From contig WWBZ02000001.1 in assembly GCA_011503125.2 (NCBI GenBank), forward strand, positions 3,782,001-3,846,000: a stretch of DNA of 64,000 nt. The letters are read 5' to 3'. The stretch is from Botryosphaeria dothidea (lineage: Eukaryota > Ascomycota > Dothideomycetes > Botryosphaeriales > Botryosphaeriaceae). Below are positions 9,553 to 20,301 of the stretch, piece by piece. A model generated the notes under the pieces. The model was not told the origin of the DNA, made no database searches, and worked only from the letters and a program-made list of their open reading frames with translations. The position numbers and the translations under genes are program-made. Position 1 is the stretch's first letter, and every line of letters starts with the position of its first letter.

Positions 9553-12500
9553 ATGAGCGAAGATCGCCCTCCCCTCTCGGACGACGAGGTGGTCGCGCTC
9601 GTCCGCAAGACCATCGAGCAGGCCCGCGAGGACACTACGCGCCGTACTGAGCCCGACGTCGTGAAGGACCTCGCCCAGCCCGGCATCACCATTGATTTGG
9701 GTCACCATGCCATCCGCCGCTTACCCGAGGAGGTCATCGATATCATCAAGGCCGACATTGAGAGGTGCGTTGTCGCTTGCCGCCCTGTCACAGCCGCCGC
9801 GCCAGGAGCCAGCCTGAGGGGAAAGCTGATCACTCGCGCGTGCACGCGATGGGGGCTGGATACACCTTGAGTCCACACCCGCTTACTCCAGTCTGCGGTT
9901 GTTCCTGCAGCAGGCGCACACTACGCGGTGACGTCAAGGCTTTTTCCTCTGCCCTGGAGCGCCTCGGCGGTGGTGGTACCCCCGCGCTGCAGAGCTGATT
10001 TAGCTAACGCTGTGTTGCAGGCTGGCGCTATCGCACAACTCGTTCAGCACGTTGCCTCTTCGCATGTCAGAATGTGCCCGTCTGCGTTATCTGAATGTTC
10101 GCTACAATGCTCTGCGCGAGTTTCCTCCGGCGGTGCGTGGAAATAGGAACACACTATTGTGGAATGATTGCTGAGTATCAGGGCTAGATTCTACAACTGC
10201 CGACTTTGGAGATCCTGGATGTCAGCAAAAACAAGATCAGGGAGATTCCGGAGGAGATCTCCAATCTCACATCGCTGAAGGTGCTCGCTATCCAGCGGAA
10301 CAGAATCGAACGACTCCCCGTCTGCCTCGGCGATATCAGCAGCCTCCACATGCTCAAGCTTGATGGTAACCCTATCGTTTTTCCGCCGCCGGAGATATGC
10401 AGCATCAAGGACAAGGCTCCGGCGCCGGCTGGAGACAACGAGCGCGACGCTCTTATCACTACCCAGGTCAAAAGATATCTCCGCCAGGTCGCCACGCGAG
10501 AACGCCTCAAGGTTGAATCTGAAGGAGACTCGAGGTAAACAAGACCATCAGTCTCTGCAACTTCGCGCTGCCAACTAATATCAGTTTCAGTGAAAGCAAT
10601 GTCGAGACGCCTCGCCCCACTCGTTCCAAAGGTGGTGGAGGCGGCGGTGGAAGGTTTCCTGTTAAACCTAGTATCAGCAGTATGGATGCTTTTGGAGACC
10701 TAAAACCGAAGCCGGAATCACCCAACAATGCCCCGGCTCCCCCGATTCCGGCACGTTCCCACTATCGAGTCCAGTCCCAGCAGAATGCGAGTATGCGTCG
10801 ACCCGCCATGGGTCCTCCTACCGTCAATGGTAACGAGCGCAACCGAAGTCACAGCGAAGGTGCCGGGGCAGCAAGCATGCGCTCGAAGCGTATGGGCATG
10901 GTCACACGTAAGGCAACGGACCTTGCACCGGTGAATGAGGGGCGACCCAACGGTTCTACACACTCTCGAGGTTTTAGCCACGGTTCAGCTCCGTTCGACT
11001 TTCAGGGTAACGGTTTCCCCAATTCGTTAAACGGCGATCAACCACGATCCAGGCTGAACTCGATTCGTCCATTATCAGATCTCGTGGAGCACAAGCCATG
11101 GTCGGGCGATTACGACGATACTGTTCAAGCTTGCCGCTTGACCGCCGAATCAGCAATCGACTTTCTCACCCCTACCGAGAGATTACTGCGACGTGTGAAC
11201 CTGCCGAGTCAACATGCTCTCATGACCCAGTTCCAGAAGACACGCGCGAGCGCTTACGCTCTGTCGGAGTTGGTCAACCGCTATGAGGCCTTAACTGAGG
11301 ACCAAGAGGATGAGGCCGACAACCTGTTCAGTAAATTGCTGGACGAGAGTGAGGCTTGCATGGATCTACTCATCGAGCTTGAAACACAAATGCATGACTC
11401 TGAGGAAGAGGTTGGCAGAGCAATCAATGCTCCTGGCGTCCGCAGCGCCTGGCGAGCGCAGGTCAATGCGCAGTACATGGGTGCAGTGGAAGCACGCAAC
11501 GCATGCGAAGTACTCGGCGTTGAGTTTGCAGAGCCTACAAAGATCGATGCTCGTTATGCGCGATCATCTACCACACCTACTCAGACAATGCCAAATCCGG
11601 ACCAGCGATTGACGGCAGCACAAGCAATGAACTATGAGACGAACGGCAATTCGAACGGAGTTTATGGTCTGACACCGCCGATGCATCCAAACAGCCGCAC
11701 CAACACTTTGACTAGTATCACTTCGGCAGCTACGCCTCGTTCAGGCGAATCTTTTGTTACTTTGGGCTCTGTTTCCATGTCCCGCACGAACACCACGAGA
11801 AGCATGGACGATGCAGACGAAGAGCAGATCTTCGAACGGATTTGGCAGAAGCTTAGGAATGCATGTGCATTCACACTGCAGAATCTTCCGGTGTGCCACG
11901 AGAGGTTCGAGCATGCGTGTCTGGCCTCTCGAGATGACGGTGAGCGTGGCCACATGGCATACCCCAGATGGATGAGGGTCCTGGAACGATCTACAGAGGC
12001 ACACCAAGCAGCAATGTCGCTCAACGAAGTTCTTAAGACCATCAAGCTAAGAGATGCGGAGTTCCGAAACTCTCAGCGTTTCTGGGAGCTATGCACGGCT
12101 TGGGTCAAAGCTTGGAGTGACCTGGCTGTAGCGGTCAAGGAGCTCGGACAGATGGGTCAGTTGCCCGAGGACATCAAACAGGTAATGAAGCCAGTTCAGA
12201 AGGCTGTCAAAGAGGCAGGCGGTGCGATTACCGCTTCGCCATGGAGCCACCTTGCTGTGCGTAACGAGTCTTCGGCCATGTTCCCACCTCAATCGGCGCT
12301 CTCGATGCGTTCGTCGGACACTCGCCACTTGGGCCATGGTCTCAGTGGTCTCAGCACGTCTTCGATACCTGGACCCATCAACACCTCAATTTCCATCAAC
12401 ACTAATTACAGTCATAGCGCAACTCCGTCCGCGACTTTGGGCTTCGTCACACCAGTGCCTGCTACTCCTCTCAGCGCTGCTCTTGGCGCAGCGGCACAGG

Positions 12501-12631
12501 CCACTATCCCCAGTACACCTGGCCACGCACCAACGTCCACGCCTGTTGACCCACCCATGACAGGTCGCTTTGCTGGCAACGTCTTTGAGAGGGCCGACCG
12601 CCTCCTGCAACAGACTCAACGCCGCATCTAG
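9553..12631 (+). CDS. SOG2: Sog2-like leucine-rich repeat protein of the RAM/MOR pathway
   Basis: Four exons (9553-9764, 10021-10132, 10188-10534, 10591-12631) give 903 aa. Sog2 is the LRR scaffold of the RAM network (Cbk1-Mob2, Kic1, Hym1, Tao3) that controls polarised growth, septation and cell-wall integrity. Leucine-rich repeats occupy about residues 45-170, with repeats such as LEILDVSKNKIREIPEEIS and LKVLAIQRNRIERLP. A glycine run (seven G) and a Ser/Pro-rich linker follow. The SOG2 domain starts around YDDTVQACRLTAESAIDFLT and runs through several long helices containing LFSKLLDESEACMDLLIELE and ERIWQKLRNACAFTLQNLPV. The C-terminal 150 residues are Ser/Thr/Pro-rich and probably disordered, a likely Cbk1 phosphorylation area. 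All intron phases agree. An upstream coding exon at 9104-9320 is possible. Confidence 0.92.
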
Positions 12632-13473
12632 TCCAACTCAGCATCATTCCTTCGTGCGGAAGGCGCTTTGAACCTGACCTGGTTTATATGATCGACTTTT
12701 ATTAGCTTCTTTCCGTGACTTTGTACGGAGCATCAACCGATACTGTTGGGTCGTGCAACTATGCCGGCACCCCATCGGTTCTCTTCCGCGATCGGATTCA
12801 AAAAAGGGATGCTTGTTCGGACAAGCTAGCATTCTTTTCTCGTTACTGATGAAAGATGATGACGCAATGGGGCGTTTAGGGTCTGAAAGCATCCTGCTTT
12901 GCAAATTCATAACAAGCTTGCTTTTTTCGGTTTTTTTTTATTTCCACTACATTTGCATCAGCGAAAGGAGTTTACAAGGAGGGAACAGTCAGCAGCGGGC
13001 GGCATCTCAAATTTCCTCGTACTCATTCTCTGTTCCTCATTCCAATTTTTCGTGTTTCTGGTCGGCGGCGAATAGGGAAGATTTTTCTGGGATTTCAAGT
13101 TCTTTTGCCCTCTTTTGCTTTCTCACGATAGAGCTGCAGCATATCGGAATCAAAATGAGCGAACATGGACATTTGCTTGTTCTTTCGAACCCGCATCTAC
13201 GTTCTTTTTGAAATTCATGTGACCGATAGAACATATGGGTCTCTCTCGCATGAATTTACACCAGGACTACAGCTCAGTCTACGTGCTGCTGTTGTTCCTT
13301 CTCAGCCCTGTATCTAGAGGCCTTGTTTTGGCTGTTGCGGTTGGCGTAGCTGCCTGCAACGGAATCAGGGTCCTGAGCTCTTGCCTAAGCAAAACAACGA
13401 AGTGGAGGACAGACCCGAACACCTCTCTCCAATTCTGCACACCGAGCAGAAATACTGCGATGATGCAGTCGGA
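12632..13473. other. intergenic, nothing recognised
   Basis: About 840 bp between SOG2 and the first BTB gene, with several T-rich tracts (for example around 12925-12945). A frame at 12753-13211 is open but its translation is T-tract driven and matches no family. It should contain the SOG2 3' UTR and the promoter of BTB copy A. Confidence 0.5.
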
Positions 13474-14438
13474 ATGAACCGTTTTCTCATTCAAAAACTG
13501 CCTTCCTCGCAGCGCAGCGCTCACAGCAACCCATTGTCCACTCCGCCATCCTCTTCCGCCTCGCATGGCACCACCTCGAACTTCGCAACATCCAGCGCCG
13601 GCGGCTCATTTGCACGTGGTACAATGAGGCCGCAATCGTCGGCAAACCGTCGACCCGCGCTCGGGTAAGCAAATCTCAGTCAGCTCTCACTTTCATGTCA
13701 CGCTCGCAAACTGACATCACACAGCAAATTGGGCACAACTTTCGTCACCCTCCAGCTCGGTCCGGAGGAAAAGAAGTTTACGCTCCACAAATATCTCCTT
13801 TGCGAACAGTCACCATACTTTCGCGCCGCCTTCTCCAAGAACTGGAAGGAGGGCATCGAGAACTGCATCACCCTGGAACACGCAGACCCAGACTCTTTCG
13901 AGGACCTCATCATGGACTGGCTCTATACTGGAACATGGAGCGAGGCATCTGACGAAACGCTCACTCGTGGCTACATCTTCGCTGATATTCAGGACATTCC
14001 CAAGCTGCGCGAGGTCATCATGGCTGAGTTCCACCGCTTGTACACCTCGGTAAGTAATCCAAATCTCCATAAATAGTGCAAAGTAAGTAAAATGTGATGA
14101 AACACCTTCAGGACAAGTATGCGTCCGCTCTTCCGGAGTACTCGGTCGTCGGGGAAGCATACGACAACTTGCCGGGTACTTCGAAGCTGTGCAGTTTCTT
14201 CCTCGATATTTACGGCGCCCGATGGATTTGTGGCTATGATGACGAGGAGGAGGCGAAAGAGCGCGAGGCTCTGCCCATGTCGTTCTTGATGCCGATTATC
14301 GATCGGTTGGGCAAGCGTGTGGCGAGCAACAGAAAACCTCTGCCTGGTGTCCGCAAGTACCTGGAAGAGCCTGGCCTTGCAGATGCGAAGGAAGAAGATA
14401 AAGAGAAAAAGCGAGTTATTGTTCGAGTGGGACGATGA
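13474..14438 (+). CDS. BTB/POZ domain protein, copy A
   Basis: Three exons (13474-13664, 13725-14049, 14112-14438) give about 280 aa. The BTB fold (about residues 65-170) is recognised by FVTLQLGPEEKKFTLHKYLL, SPYFRAAFSKNWKEG, the acidic LEHADPDSFEDLIMDWLYTG and the YIFADIQDIPKLRE helix. In fungi such stand-alone BTB proteins are protein-interaction modules, often Cullin-3 adaptors, but with no MATH, Kelch or zinc-finger partner the role is open. The N-terminal exon is Ser-rich and unconserved; a later Met at 13624 is a possible start. The C-terminal half keeps LPGTSKLCSFFLDIYGARW, shared with copies B and C downstream. The tail is charged (EEDKEKKRVIVRVGR). Confidence 0.82.
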
Positions 14439-15204
14439 TGGGACAGAAGACTGTTGGACGGCTAGAGCTGTCATCATCCGGCGTATGTTCTGGACTGTGG
14501 CTGGCGTTGCTGACCCTAGACTATCATGAGGGTGTTGGCTTTCTAAGTGGCTCGTTACATGTGCAGCCTAACAATTGCTGCAGGTCCAGATGTGGTAGAT
14601 TATTTCAAGTTTTTGCTCATATTCAAGACAAAAGACGTAGGAGTATATTATTTCAGACGTTACTCCACATGCTTGCTTAATTATGAAGGCTTATAAACTC
14701 AGAGACACATGCTATCACGTATGCAGGGTAGGAACGAGTAGCTGGATATACATGTTGAATGGGAAATAACTTTAGTACCCAGATAAGTACTTCAACTCCA
14801 GCCACATAAGGTATTCAGGTGAGGTGAAGCGGCGCTCGAGGATTTGCAGCACAAGTGACTCTCAGAAACAAGAATATATGGTCTCTATGAGAGACTTTCG
14901 CTTGGGGCCATTGCCGGATCGAACATGTGTGGTTGAACACGTCTTCCGGTCGACCACTTTAGGTCACCAAGATTGCAGACATATCTCTGGTGTTGCAGCC
15001 TTCACATTTGGTGAAGTTATTTATTCGACACGTTGGGCTCTCTAAAGCATGTGACGTGCTATTGCTGCTGGGTATATCTTCTTCCACTCACGCTTCTCCG
15101 CTCCTCTACATCCACCACCACCACTTCACAGCTGCACCGCATCTTGACGCCAGCCCAACAGGACACACAAACTCACAGCCACCAAAAGGTACGAGAAGGT
15201 CAGG
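14439..15204. other. intergenic between BTB copies A and B
   Basis: About 770 bp with no BTB-like remnant that I can see on either strand and no other family match. It holds the 3' flank of copy A and the former promoter of copy B. Confidence 0.5.
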
Positions 15205-15932
15205 ATGACAGGGCCTGACGATCGCGAACTTGACTTTGGGTAAGCAGTAGCTCGTGGACTTTCAGAGCGATGCGGCAGGATGTGAGCTAATTTTCCATTG
15301 AAAGCGAACTCGACCAGAACATTGCCGTTTTGAAGATAGGACCGGAAAAATGCCTCTTCAACGTGCATAAGTGAGTCCTCTGCAAATGGTCTCCTTACTT
15401 CAGAGCAGCATTTTCGGAGAACTGGACGGAAGGCCGAGAGAACAGCATAACACTCGACGAAGCCGACCCCGAAGTCTTTGCTAATTTCGTCCTCAACTGG
15501 TTCTACAATTCGAAAAAACCCCAGGGCCTATGATGACGACATTATCCTTACAAAAGTCTACATATTTGCCGATCGTTGCGACATTCCACAGCTGCGTCAG
15601 GATGTATTATCCTGGAGCTACTACGAGTACTACAACACCGTCAGTTGTGATAACACACTTCCAACGTACGAAGTTATCACCCTAGTATTTGACAGTCTCC
15701 CGAGTAGCTCAAAGCTTTGTGAGTTCTACGTTGACCTCTATACTTCCCGTTGGGATCCTACGTATGACAACGTTCAGGACGTGAAGGAGAGGGAGAAGCT
15801 GCCCACGTCTTTCCTGCTGCAGCTCGTGACTCGTATCAGCTTAGGAAACATAATCTGCAGAAGGGGCTTGAGCAGTACTTCGAGAAAGTCAACGAGGGAG
15901 AAGACCAGCTGGCAGAGGGGACTGGATGCTGA
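15205..15932 (+). pseudogene. decayed BTB/POZ paralogue, copy B
   Basis: Homologous to copies A and C over its whole length but not readable. The first exon (15205-15239) and phase-2 intron match the siblings, then the BTB start (ELDQNIAVLKIGPEKCLFNV) follows from 15305. Three lesions are visible: an in-frame TGA at 15372-15374 inside the VHK-x-VLC motif; a frameshift in the A6C4 run at 15513-15522, after which the BTB helix VYIFADRCDIPQLRQDVL continues in another frame; and a second frameshift near 15826-15840 before the conserved tail GLEQYFEKVNEGEDQLAEG, which ends with a stop at 15930-15932. A 33-nt intron (GTGAGT to CAG) could formally remove the TGA but is too short to be credible and would delete conserved residues. 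Middle and C-terminal parts are otherwise well preserved, so decay looks recent. Confidence 0.8.
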
Positions 15933-16326
15933 AATGCGTCTGTGCTCATTTGCGGGGAACGGTAATAAACAGTAACGTGCTGCGGAGTGGTGGCTATTAT
16001 AGATGGGTTCATTCTCAACTGGCGCTCTTATAGCAAATGTCATTGCACATTCAAAGCAAATGAAAACTTGTGCTTACTCCGACCCAGTTATTGTCTTTCA
16101 CTTTCCATGGCTTTCAATTACTTGACGTGACAGCCGCCTAAGCTGAGTGAGGTCAAATCCAGGCACCTGCCGTATGTGATCAAAGCACGTGCACGTGGTG
16201 ATGCGCGGGTAGATATTTCTTCGTCCTGTCACCCCCACCACCGTCTCCACCACCGTCACAACACCTCAATCCGCCACCAAGCGAGCTTCGTCCTTGTTGG
16301 TCTACGACGCACACCCCACGAGCAAA
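15933..16326 (+). promoter_or_regulatory. upstream region of BTB copy C
   Basis: About 390 bp between the broken copy B and copy C. The only outstanding element is the double CACGTG described separately. CCACC-rich repeats (about 16229-16250) precede the start codon. Confidence 0.45.
16186..16197. promoter_or_regulatory. tandem CACGTG E-box
   Basis: Two directly abutting CACGTG palindromes (CACGTGCACGTG), 130 bp upstream of the BTB copy C start codon. bHLH and bZIP factors bind such boxes; two abutting copies by chance are unlikely. The regulator is unknown. Confidence 0.5.
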
Positions 16327-17074
16327 ATGCCGCCTCCAGTCTTCACTCCTTCCATCGGGTAAGCAAATATGGATAACTTTGCAGGCAAGCAAGAAGTGAC
16401 TAAAGTCGCAGTAGTAAGATGGACCAGACCATCGTCATCCTCGAGGTTGGACCCGACCACGAGATATTCCAGGTTCATGAAGGAGTTCTCTGCGCGCAAT
16501 CTCCTTTCTTCGCGAAGGCCCTCTCGAACAACTGGAAGGAGGGTCACGAGAAGCGCATCGTCCTCGAGGATACATCGGCCAAGATCTGGAAGCAGTACAT
16601 TCTCGACTGGTTCTACAAGGGCTGGTTCACGGAGAACAACGAGGAGGTTCTTGTTGAGGGTTACCGATTCGTCAGTAAACCGATCTTCATATCAAAGTTC
16701 AGAGCAACTGATTTGTGATCAATCATCTTTAGGCCTTCATGTACGATGTTCCTGGCTTGCGCAGCCAGATCATGAAGTCAATCTACTCGACTTACATGTG
16801 GGAGGACGGTTCCACTCTTCCCAGCTACAAGATTGTCTGTGACGCTTTCGACGGCCTGCCCGATGGCTGCCACCTCTGTGAGCTCTTCCTCGACTTGTAC
16901 GGCTCTCGCTGGGATGGCACCCACGAGCACGACGAATGCGGCGAAGATATGTTTGACGAGTTGCCGGAGCTTTTCATCAGGAAGCTGCTGCTGCGCCTGG
17001 GTAAGCGCACCGGCGATATCGCGTCCATCGAGTACATGTCGTACTACCTGGAGGCCACCGAGCACGAGGAGTAA
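16327..17074 (+). CDS. BTB/POZ domain protein, copy C
   Basis: Three exons (16327-16358, 16415-16670, 16733-17074) give 209 aa. The BTB domain occupies most of the N-terminal half: TIVILEVGPDHEIFQVHEGV, CAQSPFFAKALSNNWKEG, IVLEDTSAKIWKQYILDW, then after the second intron MYDVPGLRSQIMKSIYSTYM. The C-terminal half carries the paralogue signature LPDGCHLCELFLDLYGSRWD and a LxRLGKR motif. The 11-residue first exon ends GG before GTAAGC, as in copies A and B, but the second intron sits at a different place from that in copy A, so intron gain or loss followed duplication. Start codon chosen because it matches the position of the short leader exon in copy B. Likely an adaptor or scaffold; partners unknown. 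Confidence 0.85.
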
Positions 17075-17317
17075 GGGAAAGTCAACCGCGGCTCCATTCA
17101 GATTCGGATACGAGGCTGATGCATGCATTCACGCCTAACGACATTAACAAAGATAACAATCCTGTCCGGAAATTAGCCTAATCCCTCGTACACGGCCATA
17201 TGGACGGGCCTACGCTTGCTTGGCTCAGTGGCATGCAATTTGCAATAGCAATGAAATAACGGGTCTTTCCTGAAAAAATACCTCTTGCCTCTAGTGATCT
17301 GCGCCTGCAAAGTGATA

Positions 17318-18247
17318 TCATTTGCTCATGAAGCTCGCCGTATCCACACTCTCCCCATCCCCCCAGATCTCCTTGCTCTCCTGCTCCACGCCCTTCATCG
17401 CCTTGGCCACCTCCTCCAGCTTCGCTACCACGTCCAGCACGCCCGCATTCACCCGCTGAAAGTACCGATCGTTTGCCTCCCTCCTCTTCCGCGCCAGCTG
17501 GATGTCATTTTCCGTGTCCCGTTCCAGCTGACTCTTCGCGCTCGTCTCCGTCCCGCTCCTCGGCCTCCCTCCACCACCCGCGCCCGCACCACCAGCACTT
17601 CCCGTCCCTCCCCCAGCGCTGCCCCCGGCGAGCTTCTGATCGCGGTCGTTCGCAAGCACATTCGCTGCGGACAGCGGCTTGTTAGCAACAGCAGGCCTCC
17701 TGTCTTCCTCGGACTCGTCCTCGTCGGCCTCCGACCGCGCCCACGCCTGTGCCAGCGCGATCTGTGCGGTGCGCAGCTCGTCCAGCGCGGACGAGTGGCC
17801 GGGGCGGAAGACGTGCGTGCCGTTGAGCGCGCTCAGCTCGACCTCCTCGAGCGTGTTCTGCATCTCCGCCCAGATGGCGTCCGTGCTCGGTTGCTGCTGC
17901 AGCGTGGCCTCTGCGGCGGCGGCTGCCGTGGCGGCGACGGTGATGCTCTGCGGGGGTGGGGCGGTGGTGTCTTTCCGGGAGAGACCTCCAGCGCCGCCGG
18001 CGCTGGTGGTGGTCGTTGGGCTCATGGGGTTGCTGTCATTTTGCGGGTCGTTGCCGATGCCGCGCTGGGAGCGCTGGCGCGCTAGAGCTGGTGCACGCGA
18101 TCCGGGGGTGATGCCGCCGGGAGTGGACGTAGGCGGAATGATGGAGGTGTTGGAGGCATTCCGAGAGGGCGGGCCAATGAAGAGGGAGGGCGCGGGCAGA
18201 CGGTTGGCGTTGCTTGAATTTCGGTTGAGCCCTGGCTTCGATGCCAT
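17318..18247 (-). CDS. uncharacterised Ala/Ser-rich protein with a conserved acidic helical core
   Basis: Single-exon 309-aa protein. Residues 1-110 are low-complexity (Asn, Ser, Pro, Thr), followed by an alanine run near ITVAATAAAAAEATLQQQ. The likely conserved core is about 122-185, starting IWAEMQNTLEEVELSALNG and passing through ELRTAQIALAQAWARSEADE; this resembles a disordered-region family seen in Pezizomycotina (possibly DUF5315), which I offer only tentatively. A Gly/Ala-rich linker (about 205-235) leads to a C-terminal predicted coiled coil (SQLERDTENDIQLARKRREA through KAMKGVEQESKEIWGDGE). No signal peptide or membrane segment. It is convergent with BTB copy C and divergent from RPS23. 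The function is not known to me. Confidence 0.72.
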   Translation of the reverse strand: MASKPGLNRNSSNANRLPAPSLFIGPPSRNASNTSIIPPTSTPGGITPGSRAPALARQRSQRGIGNDPQNDSNPMSPTTTTSAGGAGGLSRKDTTAPPPQSITVAATAAAAAEATLQQQPSTDAIWAEMQNTLEEVELSALNGTHVFRPGHSSALDELRTAQIALAQAWARSEADEDESEEDRRPAVANKPLSAANVLANDRDQKLAGGSAGGGTGSAGGAGAGGGGRPRSGTETSAKSQLERDTENDIQLARKRREANDRYFQRVNAGVLDVVAKLEEVAKAMKGVEQESKEIWGDGESVDTASFMSK

Positions 18248-18797
18248 GATGTCCGGTGTGTGAAGGAGTGGCCTGGATCCGGTATGAATGAATTCCCCTA
18301 GTCTTCACGGCGCAATTTATTGATATTCCGGAAGCCGGTGATGATGCGAGATGCAAGGCAATCTGCTTCGGGATGTGACAGCAGGCCTTGACTGGCAAAT
18401 CAAGGCGGGAAGGAGAGATTATGCGGAATCAGCATCTTCTGAGCGGCCCTGCAAAACACACGCACTTCCGCAGCGGAGGTGTGAGACGGCCGGTGAGGTC
18501 TGAAAGGGGAGATTGGACGGCGGGGCCCCGGCAGCAGAGTTGATCCGGAAAGCGAGTGCACGTGATCGCACAACTGCGGGCGTCCGCGAACTTCAATTTT
18601 GGCCCGACCCACAGCCTGCTCTTGCCGACAACGACGACCACCACCCAACCCTCCACAACCCATCCGCCGCGATCGCTATATAAGTCGGTGCGTACGCCCT
18701 CTGCAACCCCCATTGTACGCCAGCGACACAATTTCCTGCGCCGCCGGTCTCTTATTCACCAAGCTCCTGTACTGACATTTCCGGGCGTGCAGCAAAC
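18248..18797 (+). promoter_or_regulatory. divergent promoter region with RPS23 leader and probable 5'-UTR intron
   Basis: 550 bp between the Ala/Ser-rich gene (-) and RPS23 (+). It contains a CACGTG at 18556-18561, the TATA box at 18677-18683, and just before the RPS23 ATG a branch-like TACTGAC (about 18770) with an acceptor GTGCAG ending at 18792. This implies a 5'-UTR intron, probably from a GTACGC or GTGCGT donor near 18687-18715. Confidence 0.55.
18677..18683 (+). promoter_or_regulatory. TATA box of RPS23
   Basis: TATATAA, 115 bp upstream of the RPS23 start codon and followed by pyrimidine-rich leader sequence, a plausible placement for a highly expressed ribosomal protein gene. Confidence 0.55.
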
Positions 18798-19339
18798 ATG
18801 GGTAAGGGCAAGCCGAGAGGACTCAACGCCGCGCGCAAGCTGCGCAACCATCGCCGTGAGGGTCGTTGGGCCGATCTTCACTACAAGAAGCGCCTTCTCG
18901 GTACTGCCTACAAGTCGTCGCCCTTCGGTGGCTCTTCCCACGCCAAGGGTATCGTCCTTGAGAAAGTCGGTGTTGAGGCCAAGCAGCCCAACTCCGCCAT
19001 TCGCAAGTGCGTCCGTGTCCAGCTCATCAAGAACGGCAAGAAGGTCACCGCTTTCGGTACGTCTACATACAATCACTGGGAAAAGGGAATGGAATGATAG
19101 CTTCTCGGAAGCTCGGGTGGCAATAGTCTGAGCATCGACTGACATTTTCCTCGCACACAGTCCCCAACGACGGTTGCTTGAACTTCGTGGATGAGAACGA
19201 TGAGGTTCTCCTTGCTGGTTTCGGTCGTAAGGGCAAGGCCAAGGGTGATATTCCCGGTGTCCGTTTCAAGGTTGTCAAGGTTTCCGGTGTCGGTCTTTCC
19301 GCTCTGTGGAAGGAGAAGAAGGAGAAGCCCAGGTCATAA
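18798..19339 (+). CDS. RPS23: 40S ribosomal protein S23 (uS12)
   Basis: Two exons (18798-19056 and 19161-19339) encode 145 aa, exactly the usual length of eukaryotic uS12. It sits at the decoding centre of the small subunit and helps monitor codon-anticodon pairing. Landmarks: N-terminal [19 protein letters not shown], the [20 protein letters not shown] segment with the PNSA loop containing the proline hydroxylated in other fungi, the VPNDGCLNF motif directly after the intron, and [20 protein letters not shown]. The C-terminus is the usual KEKKEKPRS. The 104-nt intron has GTACGT and ACACAG borders and is phase 1. Coding sequence is strongly biased to C-ending codons, as expected for high expression. 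A 5'-UTR intron is likely. Confidence 0.98.
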
Positions 19340-20301
19340 ACGCGTGCGCGTCATCAACACACACTCGACCCAACAAAAAGGATGGACCGTTTGTGCGCTT
19401 GGCAGTTCTGGGAGGGGCGGGGAGAAGCATTCGACGAAAGACAACCGGCGTGGATTTTATTCGGATGGGTTTCATTGCTTCTCACGGCATGAGCTTGGAG
19501 TAAACGGTTAGGGCAGAGAAATCCAACCGTTTAACAAGCACGAAAAGCTGCGTCCAAAAAACGAATGGAATAAGAGATATCAACGACCTGCACCTGCTCT
19601 ACCATCACAATACCTTTTCAAGTGTCTTCCATGGTCTTGTATGAACTGGATAATGCGCGTCTGCCTGGATGAACCGTTTTTCGTTTGTCAAAGGATGTCT
19701 TTGGCTACCCAAATTCATGATTATCATGCGACCAAGCTTGAATGCCACCCAAACAAGACCTCTTAACCACAGAGGACCTGACTGGATGTCTTTTAAACCT
19801 TACAAAACGAGAGACTGGCAAGCATGAAACAGCAATCAGTTCAATATTTCTGATACGCAAAACGATAACAAACTCGCACATGAGCTTTGCCGGCAAAACG
19901 CCCACCACGTAATTACTCATGCGGGCTTGGATCCGTCGGCAAAATATGATTGTCACTGATCTGTGTAGACGTTAGCATCCGAACCAATGTTTCAAATTGT
20001 TGTGCAATTTGTCGCTGTGCTCATAGTGCTCGGTATCGTCATCTTTTCGCGCCCCAGGAGTAATTCATTTGAAGACGGTGAGTGGCGGAAAAATATCCTG
20101 GTGCCGATCACGGGATGTTTAGTTGAGCATTGCATTTGCCCGACAGGGAAATATTATCACGGCTAAGAAGCCCTTATTCGAAAGCACGTTGCAGGCGTGT
20201 TGTACATGATATTCCTCGACGTATTCTACAAATCCCTCCGATCCCTAAGTGCAAGAACACAGAAGAGATACTTTTTCCATAGGAGAAGCCACACCATATT
20301 C
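19340..20301. other. convergent intergenic region, nothing recognised
   Basis: About 960 bp between RPS23 (+) and the mitochondrial uL24 gene (-), both ending here. It should contain two 3' UTRs. No frame of interest and no RNA gene recognised. Confidence 0.5.
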
